Shown here: positions 17,364 to 24,508 of the stretch, piece by piece
Layout of the letters: each line of letters starts with the position of its first letter
Numbering within the stretch: the stretch's first letter is position 1
DNA from: Synechococcus sp. CBW1107
GTDB taxonomy: Bacteria > Cyanobacteriota > Cyanobacteriia > PCC-6307 > Cyanobiaceae
Length of the DNA: 64,000 nt
Direction: 5' to 3'
NCBI RefSeq assembly: GCF_015841355.1
Contig: NZ_CP064908.1
Coordinates: 992,001 to 1,056,000 of the forward strand
Made by a program: the position numbers and the translations under genes
The notes under the pieces: model-generated
The model's input: only the letters and a program-made list of their open reading frames with translations
Told to the model about the DNA's origin: nothing
Database searches by the model: none

Positions 17364-18981
17364 ACAGAGGCGGGCCCAGCGGGCCGTGCTGGTGGCGGCG
17401 GTGCTCTTCGCGCTGATCGGGCTGCTGCTGCAGTGGTGGCGGCTGCAGGTGCTCACCGCCTCCTACGACCAGGGCATCTTTCTGCAAACGATCTGGAGCG
17501 GATTGCAGGGCCATCCCTTCGAGAGCACCCTCTCCTCCCAGCTCTCCACCAATGTCATCCACGCCGGGGAACCTCCCTCCCTGGGCTATCACCGCCTGGG
17601 CCAGCACTTCACCCCAGCCCTGCTGCTCTGGGTGCCCCTGGTTGGGCTGCTGGGGATCTGGGCGCTGCCGCTTGTGCAGGTGGGCCTGATGACCGCCGCC
17701 GGACTGGTTCTGCATCGAATCGCCCGCGAGCGATTGCAGGATCCCTGGCTGGCCGCCTTCCTGGCCTGCAGCTTCTTCGGTGCCAACGCGGTGATCGGCC
17801 CCACCTGGGGGAACTTCACCGATCTGTGCCAGCTCCCCCTGGCCGTGCTGCTGCTCTGGTATGGGCTGCAGCGCCGCCTCTGGTGGTTGCTGGCGCTGAC
17901 GGCGGTGGCGGTGCCAATGATCCGCGAGGACACCGGCGTTCTGCTGGTGGGGATCAGCCTCTGGATCCTGGTGCGGCAGCGTCAGCGCTGGCCCCTGGCC
18001 CTGGCTCTGGCCGCCCTGGGGCTGGGCTGGGTGTTGCTGGTGACCAACGTGCTGATGCCCCTGTTCAGCGACGACAACTCCCGCCGCTTCATGGTGGAGA
18101 ACTTCGGCCAGTACATCGGTGACGCGGAGCAGGCCAGCAGCCTGGAGGTGCTGCACAAGGCTCTCAGGCAGCCGTTGGTGATACTGCGGGAGCTGATCTG
18201 GCCGCCAGGAGAGACTCTGCGTTACCTGCTGGCGCAGGGTCTGCCCCTGATGCTGGTGCCGCTGATCAGCCTCGACAGCTGGCTGCTGATGGGCATGCCC
18301 CTGCTGGGCCTGCTGCTGGCTCAGGGATCGAACAACCCCCTCTCGATCAACCTCCGCTACGCCCTGCTGGTGGTGCCTGGGCTGTTCGCCGGGGCGATCG
18401 AGTGGTGGCGCCGCCATCCCCAGGTCTTTGCCCATCGGCGTCTGCGCCGGGTCTGGATCGGCTGCATCACGCTCTCGCTGCTGTTCACCCTGCTGGCCAA
18501 CCCCAACCGCAGCCTCTCGTTCCTGATTCCCGACAGCATCGATCCCTGGGTCTACAGCTCACCGCCGCGTCAGTGGAGCCACGGGGCCAGCGCCCGGGCG
18601 CTGCTCAGAACGATCCCCGAGGGCGCCAGCGTGACCGCCACCACGCCGCTGATCCCCCACCTGGCCCAGAGACCGGTGCTGATCCGCTTCCCGAACGGGG
18701 TGATCTACCGCGACCGCCAGGGCAGTCGCCGGGCCGTCGACTGGATCGCCATCGATTTCGATTGGTTGCGCCGCTATGCGGTGGCATTCCCCGTCGATCG
18801 GGAAGCCCTGGAGACCAGCCTCGAGGCCCTGAACTCCCTGCCTGAGCCCTACGGAGTGAGGGCCTTCGCCGATGGGGTGGTGCTGCTGCAACGGAAAGCG
18901 CCCGATGTGCAGCCAGCGCGGCGCCAGCTCCAGGAGCTGATGGGCTCGATCCAGCGACAGCTCGATCGCAGACCCGACTGA
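17296..18981 (+). CDS. DUF2079 polytopic membrane protein
   Basis: This 561-aa reading starts at GTG 17296, which has GGAGG six bases upstream and overlaps the preceding gene by 68 bp. Other candidates are a CTG at 17344, nine bases after AGGAGGAG, and a GTG at 17386. The protein has roughly ten membrane helices, an early SYDQGIFLQTIWS motif with an acidic residue in the first loop, PMIREDTGV, and a soluble C-terminal part (TTPLIPHLAQRP, VDWIAIDFDW). DUF2079 proteins are distant GT-C relatives of unknown function. Placement after two GT39 genes supports a role in glycan transfer. Confidence 0.82.
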   Translation: MAIAGNAGSAQEESKLLPSRPPEQRRAQRAVLVAAVLFALIGLLLQWWRLQVLTASYDQGIFLQTIWSGLQGHPFESTLSSQLSTNVIHAGEPPSLGYHRLGQHFTPALLLWVPLVGLLGIWALPLVQVGLMTAAGLVLHRIARERLQDPWLAAFLACSFFGANAVIGPTWGNFTDLCQLPLAVLLLWYGLQRRLWWLLALTAVAVPMIREDTGVLLVGISLWILVRQRQRWPLALALAALGLGWVLLVTNVLMPLFSDDNSRRFMVENFGQYIGDAEQASSLEVLHKALRQPLVILRELIWPPGETLRYLLAQGLPLMLVPLISLDSWLLMGMPLLGLLLAQGSNNPLSINLRYALLVVPGLFAGAIEWWRRHPQVFAHRRLRRVWIGCITLSLLFTLLANPNRSLSFLIPDSIDPWVYSSPPRQWSHGASARALLRTIPEGASVTATTPLIPHLAQRPVLIRFPNGVIYRDRQGSRRAVDWIAIDFDWLRRYAVAFPVDREALETSLEALNSLPEPYGVRAFADGVVLLQRKAPDVQPARRQLQELMGSIQRQLDRRPD

Positions 18982-19022
18982 AGGAACGGGGCTCCAAACA
19001 GGAACCGGGCAACAAGAACGAT

Positions 19023-19072
19023 GCCCCCGTAACCGCGTTCCTGAGCAGGCTCAGAAGCGAGGTGACGGGGGC
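19023..19072 (-). terminator. Large hairpin, possible terminator of small minus-strand unit
   Basis: An 8-bp perfect inverted repeat GCCCCCGT/ACGGGGGC (19023-19030 and 19065-19072) encloses a second repeat CTGAG/CTCAG. On the minus strand it is followed by a T-rich but interrupted run (ATCGTTCTTGTT). It could end the small unit at 19128-19298 or act in both directions, since the DUF2079 gene stops 41 bp away. Confidence 0.4.
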
Positions 19073-19127
19073 GTTCGCCGGGTCCACTCTGGCGCGGAAC
19101 CGATTGATCAGGAAACAAGCGCCGAAA

Positions 19128-19181
19128 TCAGCCGGCGTTCTCCGCGATCAGCAGACCCTGGGTCATGGAACTGTGGCTCAC
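19128..19181 (-). CDS. Possible 17-codon small ORF with a strong ribosome site
   Basis: A GTG at 19181 is preceded by AAGGAGGAGGT with a short spacer, one of the strongest Shine-Dalgarno sequences in the window. The reading is VSHSSMTQGLLIAENAG and stops at 19128. Upstream is a TTAGAT -10-like hexamer at 19298-19293 and downstream is the hairpin at 19023-19072, so this could be a complete small transcription unit of about 250 nt. No family was recognised. It may instead be a leader peptide or an sRNA with a chance ORF. The 420-bp gap between DUF2079 and psbD contains nothing else I can call. Confidence 0.3.
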   Translation of the reverse strand: MSHSSMTQGLLIAENAG

Positions 19182-19292
19182 GGGCACCTCCTCCTTGGGG
19201 GGATAAAGCCAGCCGGCGACGCATTCGAAGCGGGCTCATCGGGCACGGGGCCTGACGGCCTGCTCCACGACACTGCTGACGGAACAGGACGA

Positions 19293-19298
19293 ATCTAA
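19293..19298 (-). promoter_or_regulatory. Possible -10 element of small minus-strand unit
   Basis: TTAGAT on the minus strand, about 110 bp before the 17-codon ORF. Just upstream is a 12-bp perfect palindrome GCCTGGCCAGGC at 19306-19317, which could be an operator. No clear -35 is present. Confidence 0.25.
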
Positions 19299-19359
19299 GG
19301 GAGTTGCCTGGCCAGGCGAGAGCCCTTGAGCCGGGCAGCACAGGGAGAATCCTGGCCAC

Positions 19360-19381
19360 AAAAAAGCGCCCCGAAGGGCGC
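19360..19381 (-). terminator. Rho-independent terminator after psbD
   Basis: On the minus strand a GCGCCC/GGGCGC stem with a TTCG loop is followed by six T residues, 22 bp after the psbD stop. It supports psbD being transcribed alone. Confidence 0.85.
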
Positions 19382-19402
19382 CGTGTGGACGATGACAGCC
19401 GA

Positions 19403-20461
19403 TCAGAGGGCGTTGCCGCGGGGCAGGACCTCTTCAGGGAAGACGAAGTTTTCATGCGGCTGGTCGGCCGGTGCCATCCAGGCACGCAGACCCTCGTTCA
19501 GAAGAATGTTCTTCGTGTAGAAGGTCTCGAATTCGGGGTCCTCAGCGGCGCGGATCTCCTGCGACACGAAGTCGTAGGCACGCAGGTTGAGGGCCAGGCC
19601 GATGATGCCGATGCTGCTGGTCCACAGACCCATCACCGGCACGAACAGCATGAAGAAGTGCAGCCAGCGCTTGTTGGAGAAGGCGATCCCGAAGATCTGG
19701 CTCCAGAAGCGGTTGGCGGTGACCATCGAATAGGTCTCCTCTTCCTGGGTGGGCTCGAACGCCTTGAAGGTGTTCGCCTGCTCGGAATCCTCGAACAGGG
19801 TGTTCTCCACCGTGGCGCCGTGGATGGCACAGAGCAGAGCACCACCGAGGATGCCGGCCACGCCCATCATGTGGAACGGGTTCAGGGTCCAGTTGTGGAA
19901 GCCCTGCAGGAAGAGCAGGAAGCGGAAGATGGCGGCCACCCCGAAGGAGGGGGCGAAGAACCAGCTGCTCTGGCCCAGCGGATACATCAGGAAGACACTG
20001 ACGAACACCGCGATCGGACCGGAGAAGGCGATGGCGTTGTAGGGACGGATGCCCACCAGACGGGCGATCTCGAACTGACGCAGCATGAAGCCGATCAGCG
20101 CGAAGGCGCCGTGCAGGGCGACGAACGGCCAGAGGCCGCCCAGCTGCACCCAGCGCACGAAGTCACCCTGGGCTTCCGGGCCCCAGAGCAGCAGCAGGCT
20201 GTGCCCCATGGCATCAGCCGGGGTGCTCACCGCGGCGGTGAGGAAGTTGCAGCCCTCCAGGTAGCTGCTGGCAATGCCGTGGGTGTACCAGGAGGTGGCG
20301 AAGGTGGTGCCGGTCAGCCAGCCGCCCAGGGCCAGGTAGGCCGTGGGGAACAGCAGCAGGCCGGACCAGCCGACAAAAACAAAGCGGTCACGCTTGAGCC
20401 AGTCATCGAGGATGTCGAACCATCCCCGTGCGGCAGGCGCGCGCCCTACAGCGATCGTCAT
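19403..20461 (-). CDS. psbD: Photosystem II D2 protein, stand-alone copy
   Basis: D2 forms the photosystem II reaction-centre core with D1. The 352-aa protein is complete and has the expected functional residues: Y160 (tyrosine D), H197 (P680 ligand), H214 and H268 (non-haem iron ligands). It starts [20 protein letters not shown] and ends [11 protein letters not shown]. In cyanobacteria one psbD copy normally overlaps psbC; here a terminator follows at once and no CP43 gene exists, so this looks like the separate second copy (psbD2), often light-responsive. UPF0367 is divergent from it. Confidence 0.97.
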   Translation of the reverse strand: MTIAVGRAPAARGWFDILDDWLKRDRFVFVGWSGLLLFPTAYLALGGWLTGTTFATSWYTHGIASSYLEGCNFLTAAVSTPADAMGHSLLLLWGPEAQGDFVRWVQLGGLWPFVALHGAFALIGFMLRQFEIARLVGIRPYNAIAFSGPIAVFVSVFLMYPLGQSSWFFAPSFGVAAIFRFLLFLQGFHNWTLNPFHMMGVAGILGGALLCAIHGATVENTLFEDSEQANTFKAFEPTQEEETYSMVTANRFWSQIFGIAFSNKRWLHFFMLFVPVMGLWTSSIGIIGLALNLRAYDFVSQEIRAAEDPEFETFYTKNILLNEGLRAWMAPADQPHENFVFPEEVLPRGNAL

Positions 20462-20491
20462 GCGGGTACTTCATGAAGCTTTACACGATTT

Positions 20492-20497
20492 ATCCTA
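20492..20497 (-). promoter_or_regulatory. Possible -10 element of psbD
   Basis: TAGGAT on the minus strand, about 30 bp before the psbD ATG, in an AT-rich patch (20476-20498) within GC-rich DNA. The same patch has TTTAC/TTTAT half-repeats that only loosely resemble an RpaB HLR1 site. No -35 is clear. Confidence 0.25.
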
Positions 20498-20637
20498 CGG
20501 AAAACCGGCAGGCGTCGGGAGCCGGCCCGATCGAGCACGCCAGTAAATAAGTAATTGCACTCAGCAGGCCCGGGGCATGGCCAGCGGCGGCGCGGCAGGC
20601 CGTTCGCCAGAGTGGCCCTGGTCTTCAAGCGCACAAC

Positions 20638-20901
20638 GTGTACGTCGTCGAGCTCGTCCTCAAGCTCAGCCCCATGCCCATCTCGGTGCAACGCAAGGAG
20701 CTGAGCGACGCCCAGTCGCTCCACAGCGAGATCCGGGCGGCCATGGAAAGCGGCCATCCCCGGGTGCTCGAGCTCCACTGCGAGAAAGCCGAAGAGAAGC
20801 GCGTGAGCCTGCTGAGCGGCGAACTGCTGGCCGTTCAGCTCTATGAGAAGTCGGCGGTCGGCGGCGGCAGCAAGCGGCCAGGCTTCAGCGTCGACGGTTG
20901 A
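20638..20901 (+). CDS. UPF0367 family protein
   Basis: The 87-aa product matches the cyanobacterial UPF0367 family: [24 protein letters not shown], a central [13 protein letters not shown], and the C-terminal [13 protein letters not shown]. The function is unknown; the small basic/acidic domain without membrane segments suggests a soluble protein. The start is GTG 20638. The stop overlaps the ABC ATPase start in TGATG, so the two are translated together. It is divergent from psbD with a 176-bp shared upstream region. Confidence 0.88.
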   Translation: MYVVELVLKLSPMPISVQRKELSDAQSLHSEIRAAMESGHPRVLELHCEKAEEKRVSLLSGELLAVQLYEKSAVGGGSKRPGFSVDG

Positions 20902-21635
20902 TGTCCCGGGGCAACCCCTCCAGCGATGCCGTCTCGCCCCGGTCTCCTGCCCTGGAGGTGGAGGATCTCTGTTTCGGCTGGCCCAACGGGAGAGCCGCCC
21001 TCGATCATTGCGACCTGCTCCTGCCCGGGCCAGGCCTCTGGATGCTGGTGGGCGGCAACGGCAGCGGCAAGAGCACCCTGCTGCGTCTGATCGCCGGCCT
21101 GCTCGAGCCCAGTGCCGGCCGGGTGGCACTCACACTGAAGCCCGCCCTGGTGTTCCAGAACCCTGATCACCAGTTGCTGCTGCCCAGCTGCGGCACCGAT
21201 CTGCAGCTCGGCCTTGTGCAGGGTCGGCCGGCCGCGGAGCGGCAGGCGCGGGTGTCCGCAGCCCTCGCCCAGGTGGGGCTGGGTGGGTTCGAAGGGCGGC
21301 CGATTCACACCCTCAGTGGCGGTCAGAAACAACGACTGGCGATCGCTGGCGCCCTTGCAGGAGATGCGGGCCTGCTGCTGCTCGATGAACCCACAGCCCT
21401 GCTCGACCCTGAGAGTCAGCAGGAGGTGCTGGACCTGATCGAGCGGCTCTGCCACCGGCGCGAGCGGCCGCTGACGGCCCTGTGGATCACCCATCGGCTC
21501 GAGGAGCTCGACCATTGCGATGGTGCCGCCGAGATGGAACGGGGCCGGATCGGATCCTGGGGGAAGGGCCCAGCCCTGCGGCAGCGCATCGGGAGCCGAC
21601 GTCCCCCCTTGCCGGGCGGCAGGGCCGACGGGTAG
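20901..21635 (+). CDS. ABC transporter ATP-binding protein
   Basis: The 244-aa protein has a full ATPase domain: Walker A GGNGSGKST (51-59), a Q-loop around LVFQNPDHQLL, the signature LSGGQKQRLAIAGAL, Walker B LLLLDEPTALLD and an H-loop in ITHRLEEL. The FQNPDHQ Q-loop is characteristic of energy-coupling-factor/CbiO-like importers of cobalt, nickel or vitamins. No permease or substrate-binding gene is nearby, so the membrane partner must be elsewhere. ATG 20901 overlaps the UPF0367 stop. Confidence 0.88.
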   Translation: MSRGNPSSDAVSPRSPALEVEDLCFGWPNGRAALDHCDLLLPGPGLWMLVGGNGSGKSTLLRLIAGLLEPSAGRVALTLKPALVFQNPDHQLLLPSCGTDLQLGLVQGRPAAERQARVSAALAQVGLGGFEGRPIHTLSGGQKQRLAIAGALAGDAGLLLLDEPTALLDPESQQEVLDLIERLCHRRERPLTALWITHRLEELDHCDGAAEMERGRIGSWGKGPALRQRIGSRRPPLPGGRADG

Positions 21636-21651
21636 GTTCACCTGAGCCCGT

Positions 21652-21723
21652 TCCTCGGTAGCTCAGTGGTAGAGCGGTCGGCTGTTAACCGATTGGTCGC
21701 AGGTTCGAATCCTGCCCGGGGAG
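21652..21723 (+). tRNA. tRNA-Asn (anticodon GTT)
   Basis: A 72-nt cloverleaf: acceptor TCCTCGG/CCGGGGA, a D-arm with AGCTCAGTGGTAGAGC, anticodon loop CTGTTAA with GTT, T-arm GCAGG-TTCGAAT-CCTGC and discriminator G. The 3' CCA is not encoded. It lies 16 bp after the ABC ATPase gene. Confidence 0.97.
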
Positions 21724-21874
21724 TTCATCACCAGAGTGCCGCGTTCTGAACGATGGCCCCGGTCACACTGGTCTTCTTGTGCTGTCTGGACAGAGTCCAA
21801 CGTCTCCAGGGAGCCGGTGGAGGGCACTGTGTTGTCACAGCGGGACGGCGCTGGCAAGGCCTGAGCCGGTAGAA

Positions 21875-21886
21875 AATCTATAGATT
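21875..21886. promoter_or_regulatory. 12-bp AT-rich palindrome upstream of rpaA
   Basis: AATCTATAGATT is a perfect palindrome about 120 bp before the rpaA start. It contains TATAGAT, a good -10 for the plus strand, so it could be the rpaA promoter core or an overlapping operator. The rest of 21724-22007 has no gene. Confidence 0.4.
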
Positions 21887-22007
21887 CAATTCAGACAGCT
21901 CCGGGCTTGTCGGGGCAGATTCCTTGTCAGAACAGTCTTTCGTCCCTCCGAGCCAGCCGCCGCAGCGGCCTGCCGAAACGCGCTGAAGCGGCGGATCAGG
22001 AGAAAAT

Positions 22008-22865
22008 ATGGACTCACTTGTTGATGCCGGCCATTTTCCGCCAGCCGTCACGTGTCCTCCAGCACCTGCCATGAAACCCTGCATCCTGCTGATCGAGGAC
22101 GACGAGGACATGCGCGAGCTGGTGGCGGGCCATTTCGAGCACGGTGGCTTCGTGGTGGAGACCGCCGATGACGGGATCAAGGGTCAGGCCCTCGCCCTGC
22201 AGGCCAACCCGGATCTGATCCTGCTCGATCTGATGCTCCCGAAGGTCGATGGTCTGACTCTCTGCCAGCGGCTGCGCCGGGATGAGCGCACCGCCAGCAT
22301 CCCGATTCTGATGATCACAGCCCTGGGCGGCACCAAGGACAAGGTGAGCGGATTCAACTCCGGCGCCGACGACTACCTCACCAAACCCTTCGATCTCGAG
22401 GAGCTGATGGTGCGGGTGAAAGCTCTGCTGCGCCGCAGCGACCGGGCCCCACTCTCCACCAAGCACAGCGAAATTCTCAGCTATGGCCCCCTCACGCTGG
22501 TGCCGGAGCGGTTTGAGGCGATCTGGTTCGACGAGCCGGTGCGCCTGACCCACCTGGAGTTCGAGCTGCTCCACTGCCTCCTGCAGCGCCATGGCCAGAC
22601 CGTGGCGCCCTCGTTGATCCTCAAGGAAGTCTGGGGCTACGAACCGGACGACGACATCGAGACCATCCGGGTGCACGTGCGCCACCTGCGCACCAAGCTG
22701 GAACCCGATCCGCGCAAACCTCGCTTCATCAAAACGGTCTATGGAGCCGGTTACTGCCTGGAGCTGCCCACCGGAGCCAAGCTCGCCCAGCAGGAGGCCC
22801 TGATGCGCAGCCAACGGGAGGAGGAGCAGCTGGCCGCAGCCCCCCACGCCCTCGAGAGCGCCTGA
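22008..22865 (+). CDS. rpaA: Response regulator RpaA (OmpR/PhoB type)
   Basis: RpaA is the circadian-clock output regulator phosphorylated by SasA; it drives dusk genes. The receiver domain holds the acidic pocket IEDDED and phospho-acceptor D74 (D53 if counted from the second methionine, as in other RpaA). The winged-helix DNA-binding domain has the RpaA-type stretch [20 protein letters not shown] and [22 protein letters not shown] 22008 has AGGAG six bases upstream and adds 21 residues to the usual N terminus (ATG 22071, no visible ribosome site). The last ~30 residues form a charged tail. Confidence 0.93.
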   Translation: MDSLVDAGHFPPAVTCPPAPAMKPCILLIEDDEDMRELVAGHFEHGGFVVETADDGIKGQALALQANPDLILLDLMLPKVDGLTLCQRLRRDERTASIPILMITALGGTKDKVSGFNSGADDYLTKPFDLEELMVRVKALLRRSDRAPLSTKHSEILSYGPLTLVPERFEAIWFDEPVRLTHLEFELLHCLLQRHGQTVAPSLILKEVWGYEPDDDIETIRVHVRHLRTKLEPDPRKPRFIKTVYGAGYCLELPTGAKLAQQEALMRSQREEEQLAAAPHALESA

Positions 22866-22872
22866 GCCCAGC

Positions 22873-23841
22873 TCAGCTGATCACTCCACTCAGCTCCAGC
22901 AGAGCCACTTCCCAGGCCAGGCGCGGTTGCACGAATCCCCGCAACTGGCCCCGCAACCGCTCCAGCCGCTGCTGTGTCTCCAGCAGCGGCTCCCTGCGCC
23001 AGAGACGCAGCTGCCACCAGTTCAGCAGCCACAACTGCTGATCCAGATCGAGCGTTTCACTCAGGTCGCGGGCCAGAGCCATGGCCTCGAGCGGATCGGC
23101 CGCCAGGGCCCCCAGCCGTTCCGCCAGGCCGCTGGGCAACCCTCGCCACTGACGGCGATGCTCCATCAGGGCCCCCGGGGCGCCGGCGGCCAGCTCGATC
23201 AGTTCGGGAGGCTCATCGGCCCCTGGGGCGCCTTGAGCCTCGGTGACATCAGCCTGCCGCGCCATGACCTCGGCCATCGCGACGGGATCGAGGCGGCGGA
23301 AGGGAATCTGCTGGCAACGGGAGCGGATCGTGCTGAGCAGGCGCTCCGGCGCGGCGCTGAGCAGCAGCAACAGCCCAGCCCCAGGCTCCTCCAGGGTCTT
23401 GAGCAACCCGCTGGCCGCCCCCTCCGCCATCAGCTCCACGGCCTCGATCACCACCACCGGGCGTGGACCAGCCACCGCCCGCCTCGCCAGAAACGGTCCG
23501 ACGGATCGGATCTGCTCCAGCCGGATCTGCGGCAGACCCCGTTTGCTCACCCCCTCGGCCATCGCCTGGCTCACCGGCACGAGCCGTCCCTGGTGGGAGT
23601 AGGTGGGCTCCAGCCAGAGCAGATCAGGATGATTGCCCTGGCTCAGGCGCCGTCGCACGGCCGGGGCGCCTGCGGGTCCAGCCAGAATCCCCTCCAGGAA
23701 GCGCAGCCCCCCCAGGCGCCGCCCCACTCCCTCAGGTCCGGAGAGCAGGTAGGCCGCGGCAAGGCGCCGCCGCTCCAGGGCCGAGCGCATCAGCGCCACC
23801 GCTGTGGGCTGGCCGATCAGATCAGCAAAGAGATCAGCCAT
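22873..23841 (-). CDS. holB: DNA polymerase III delta' subunit
   Basis: The 322-aa protein starts MADLFADLIGQPTAVALM, typical of clamp-loader delta'. It has a degenerate P-loop (SGPEGVGRRLGG, lacking the GK[ST] lysine), a SRC-type arginine-finger motif (TIRSRCQQIPFRRL), and a helical C-terminal collar domain. Delta' is structural in the clamp loader, so the missing lysine is expected. The start overlaps the tmk stop by 8 bp, and the pairing tmk-holB is common in bacteria. It faces rpaA tail to tail with 7 bp between. Confidence 0.9.
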   Translation of the reverse strand: MADLFADLIGQPTAVALMRSALERRRLAAAYLLSGPEGVGRRLGGLRFLEGILAGPAGAPAVRRRLSQGNHPDLLWLEPTYSHQGRLVPVSQAMAEGVSKRGLPQIRLEQIRSVGPFLARRAVAGPRPVVVIEAVELMAEGAASGLLKTLEEPGAGLLLLLSAAPERLLSTIRSRCQQIPFRRLDPVAMAEVMARQADVTEAQGAPGADEPPELIELAAGAPGALMEHRRQWRGLPSGLAERLGALAADPLEAMALARDLSETLDLDQQLWLLNWWQLRLWRREPLLETQQRLERLRGQLRGFVQPRLAWEVALLELSGVIS

Positions 23842-24508
23842 CGGGATCGCCTGGCCAAACCCGGGGGAAGCGCTCCAGCAGCGCCGCGCGCAGGGCCGCT
23901 TCCACCTCAGCGGGCGATCCGGCGGCATCCACCCGGCTCCAGCCCCTCTCCGCCGCCAACCGGGCAAAACCGGCCGACACCCGTTCCAGAAACGGAAGGC
24001 CAGCCGCCTCGATCCGATCAGCGCCTCGATGCCCACGACGCTGGGCGGAAAGGGTCAGGGGAAGATCGAGCCAGAGGGTGAGGTCGGGCTCCAGGCCGTC
24101 GGTGGCCATGGCCTCCAGCTGGTCGATCAGCTCGAGGGACAGCCCCCGGCCGTGTCCCTGGTAGGCGGCCGTGGAGCCGGCGAAGCGATCGCTGAGCACC
24201 CAGTGACCAGCCGCCAGGGCCGGCTCGATCAGGCTCTGCACATGCTGGGCGCGATCGGCGGCGTAGAGCAGGAGCTCGGCGGTGGCCACCGGCGCCGCCT
24301 CCTCCGGGGGATGCAGCAGCAGCTGCCGCAGACCACGACCGAGCGGGGTTCCGCCGGGCTCACGGCTGCTCACCAGGCAGGCACCGGCCGGCATCAGGCC
24401 GCTGAGGGGAAGCCAGAGAGCGAGGCGTTCGAGCTGGCTCGACTTGCCCGAGCCATCGATGCCCTCCAGCACCAGGAAACGGCCTCGCGGGTGCTCAGGC
24501 ACGGCCAT
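23834..24508 (-). CDS. tmk: Thymidylate kinase
   Basis: Tmk phosphorylates dTMP to dTDP for DNA synthesis. The 224-aa enzyme has the P-loop EGIDGSGKSSQ (about 15-25), SREPGGTPLG, the DRFAGSTAAYQGHGRGL active-site segment and a LID-region TLSAQRRGHRGADRIE. Length is normal. It overlaps the 3' end of the copper ATPase by 14 bp and holB by 8 bp, forming a tightly coupled minus-strand set. Confidence 0.95.
   Translation of the reverse strand: MAVPEHPRGRFLVLEGIDGSGKSSQLERLALWLPLSGLMPAGACLVSSREPGGTPLGRGLRQLLLHPPEEAAPVATAELLLYAADRAQHVQSLIEPALAAGHWVLSDRFAGSTAAYQGHGRGLSLELIDQLEAMATDGLEPDLTLWLDLPLTLSAQRRGHRGADRIEAAGLPFLERVSAGFARLAAERGWSRVDAAGSPAEVEAALRAALLERFPRVWPGDPDG

Noticed and set aside
18982-19402. 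psbC downstream of psbD
   Set aside because: The gap is too short for CP43 and a terminator intervenes.
20476-20560. HLR1 (RpaB) site before psbD
   Set aside because: TTTAC/TTTAT and ATTAC/TTTAC pairs exist, but spacing is 8-9 rather than 10 bases and flanking positions do not match, so I do not call a site.
22873-23841. Broken P-loop in holB as a sign of a pseudogene
   Set aside because: Delta' subunits do not need an active ATP site, and the gene is otherwise intact.
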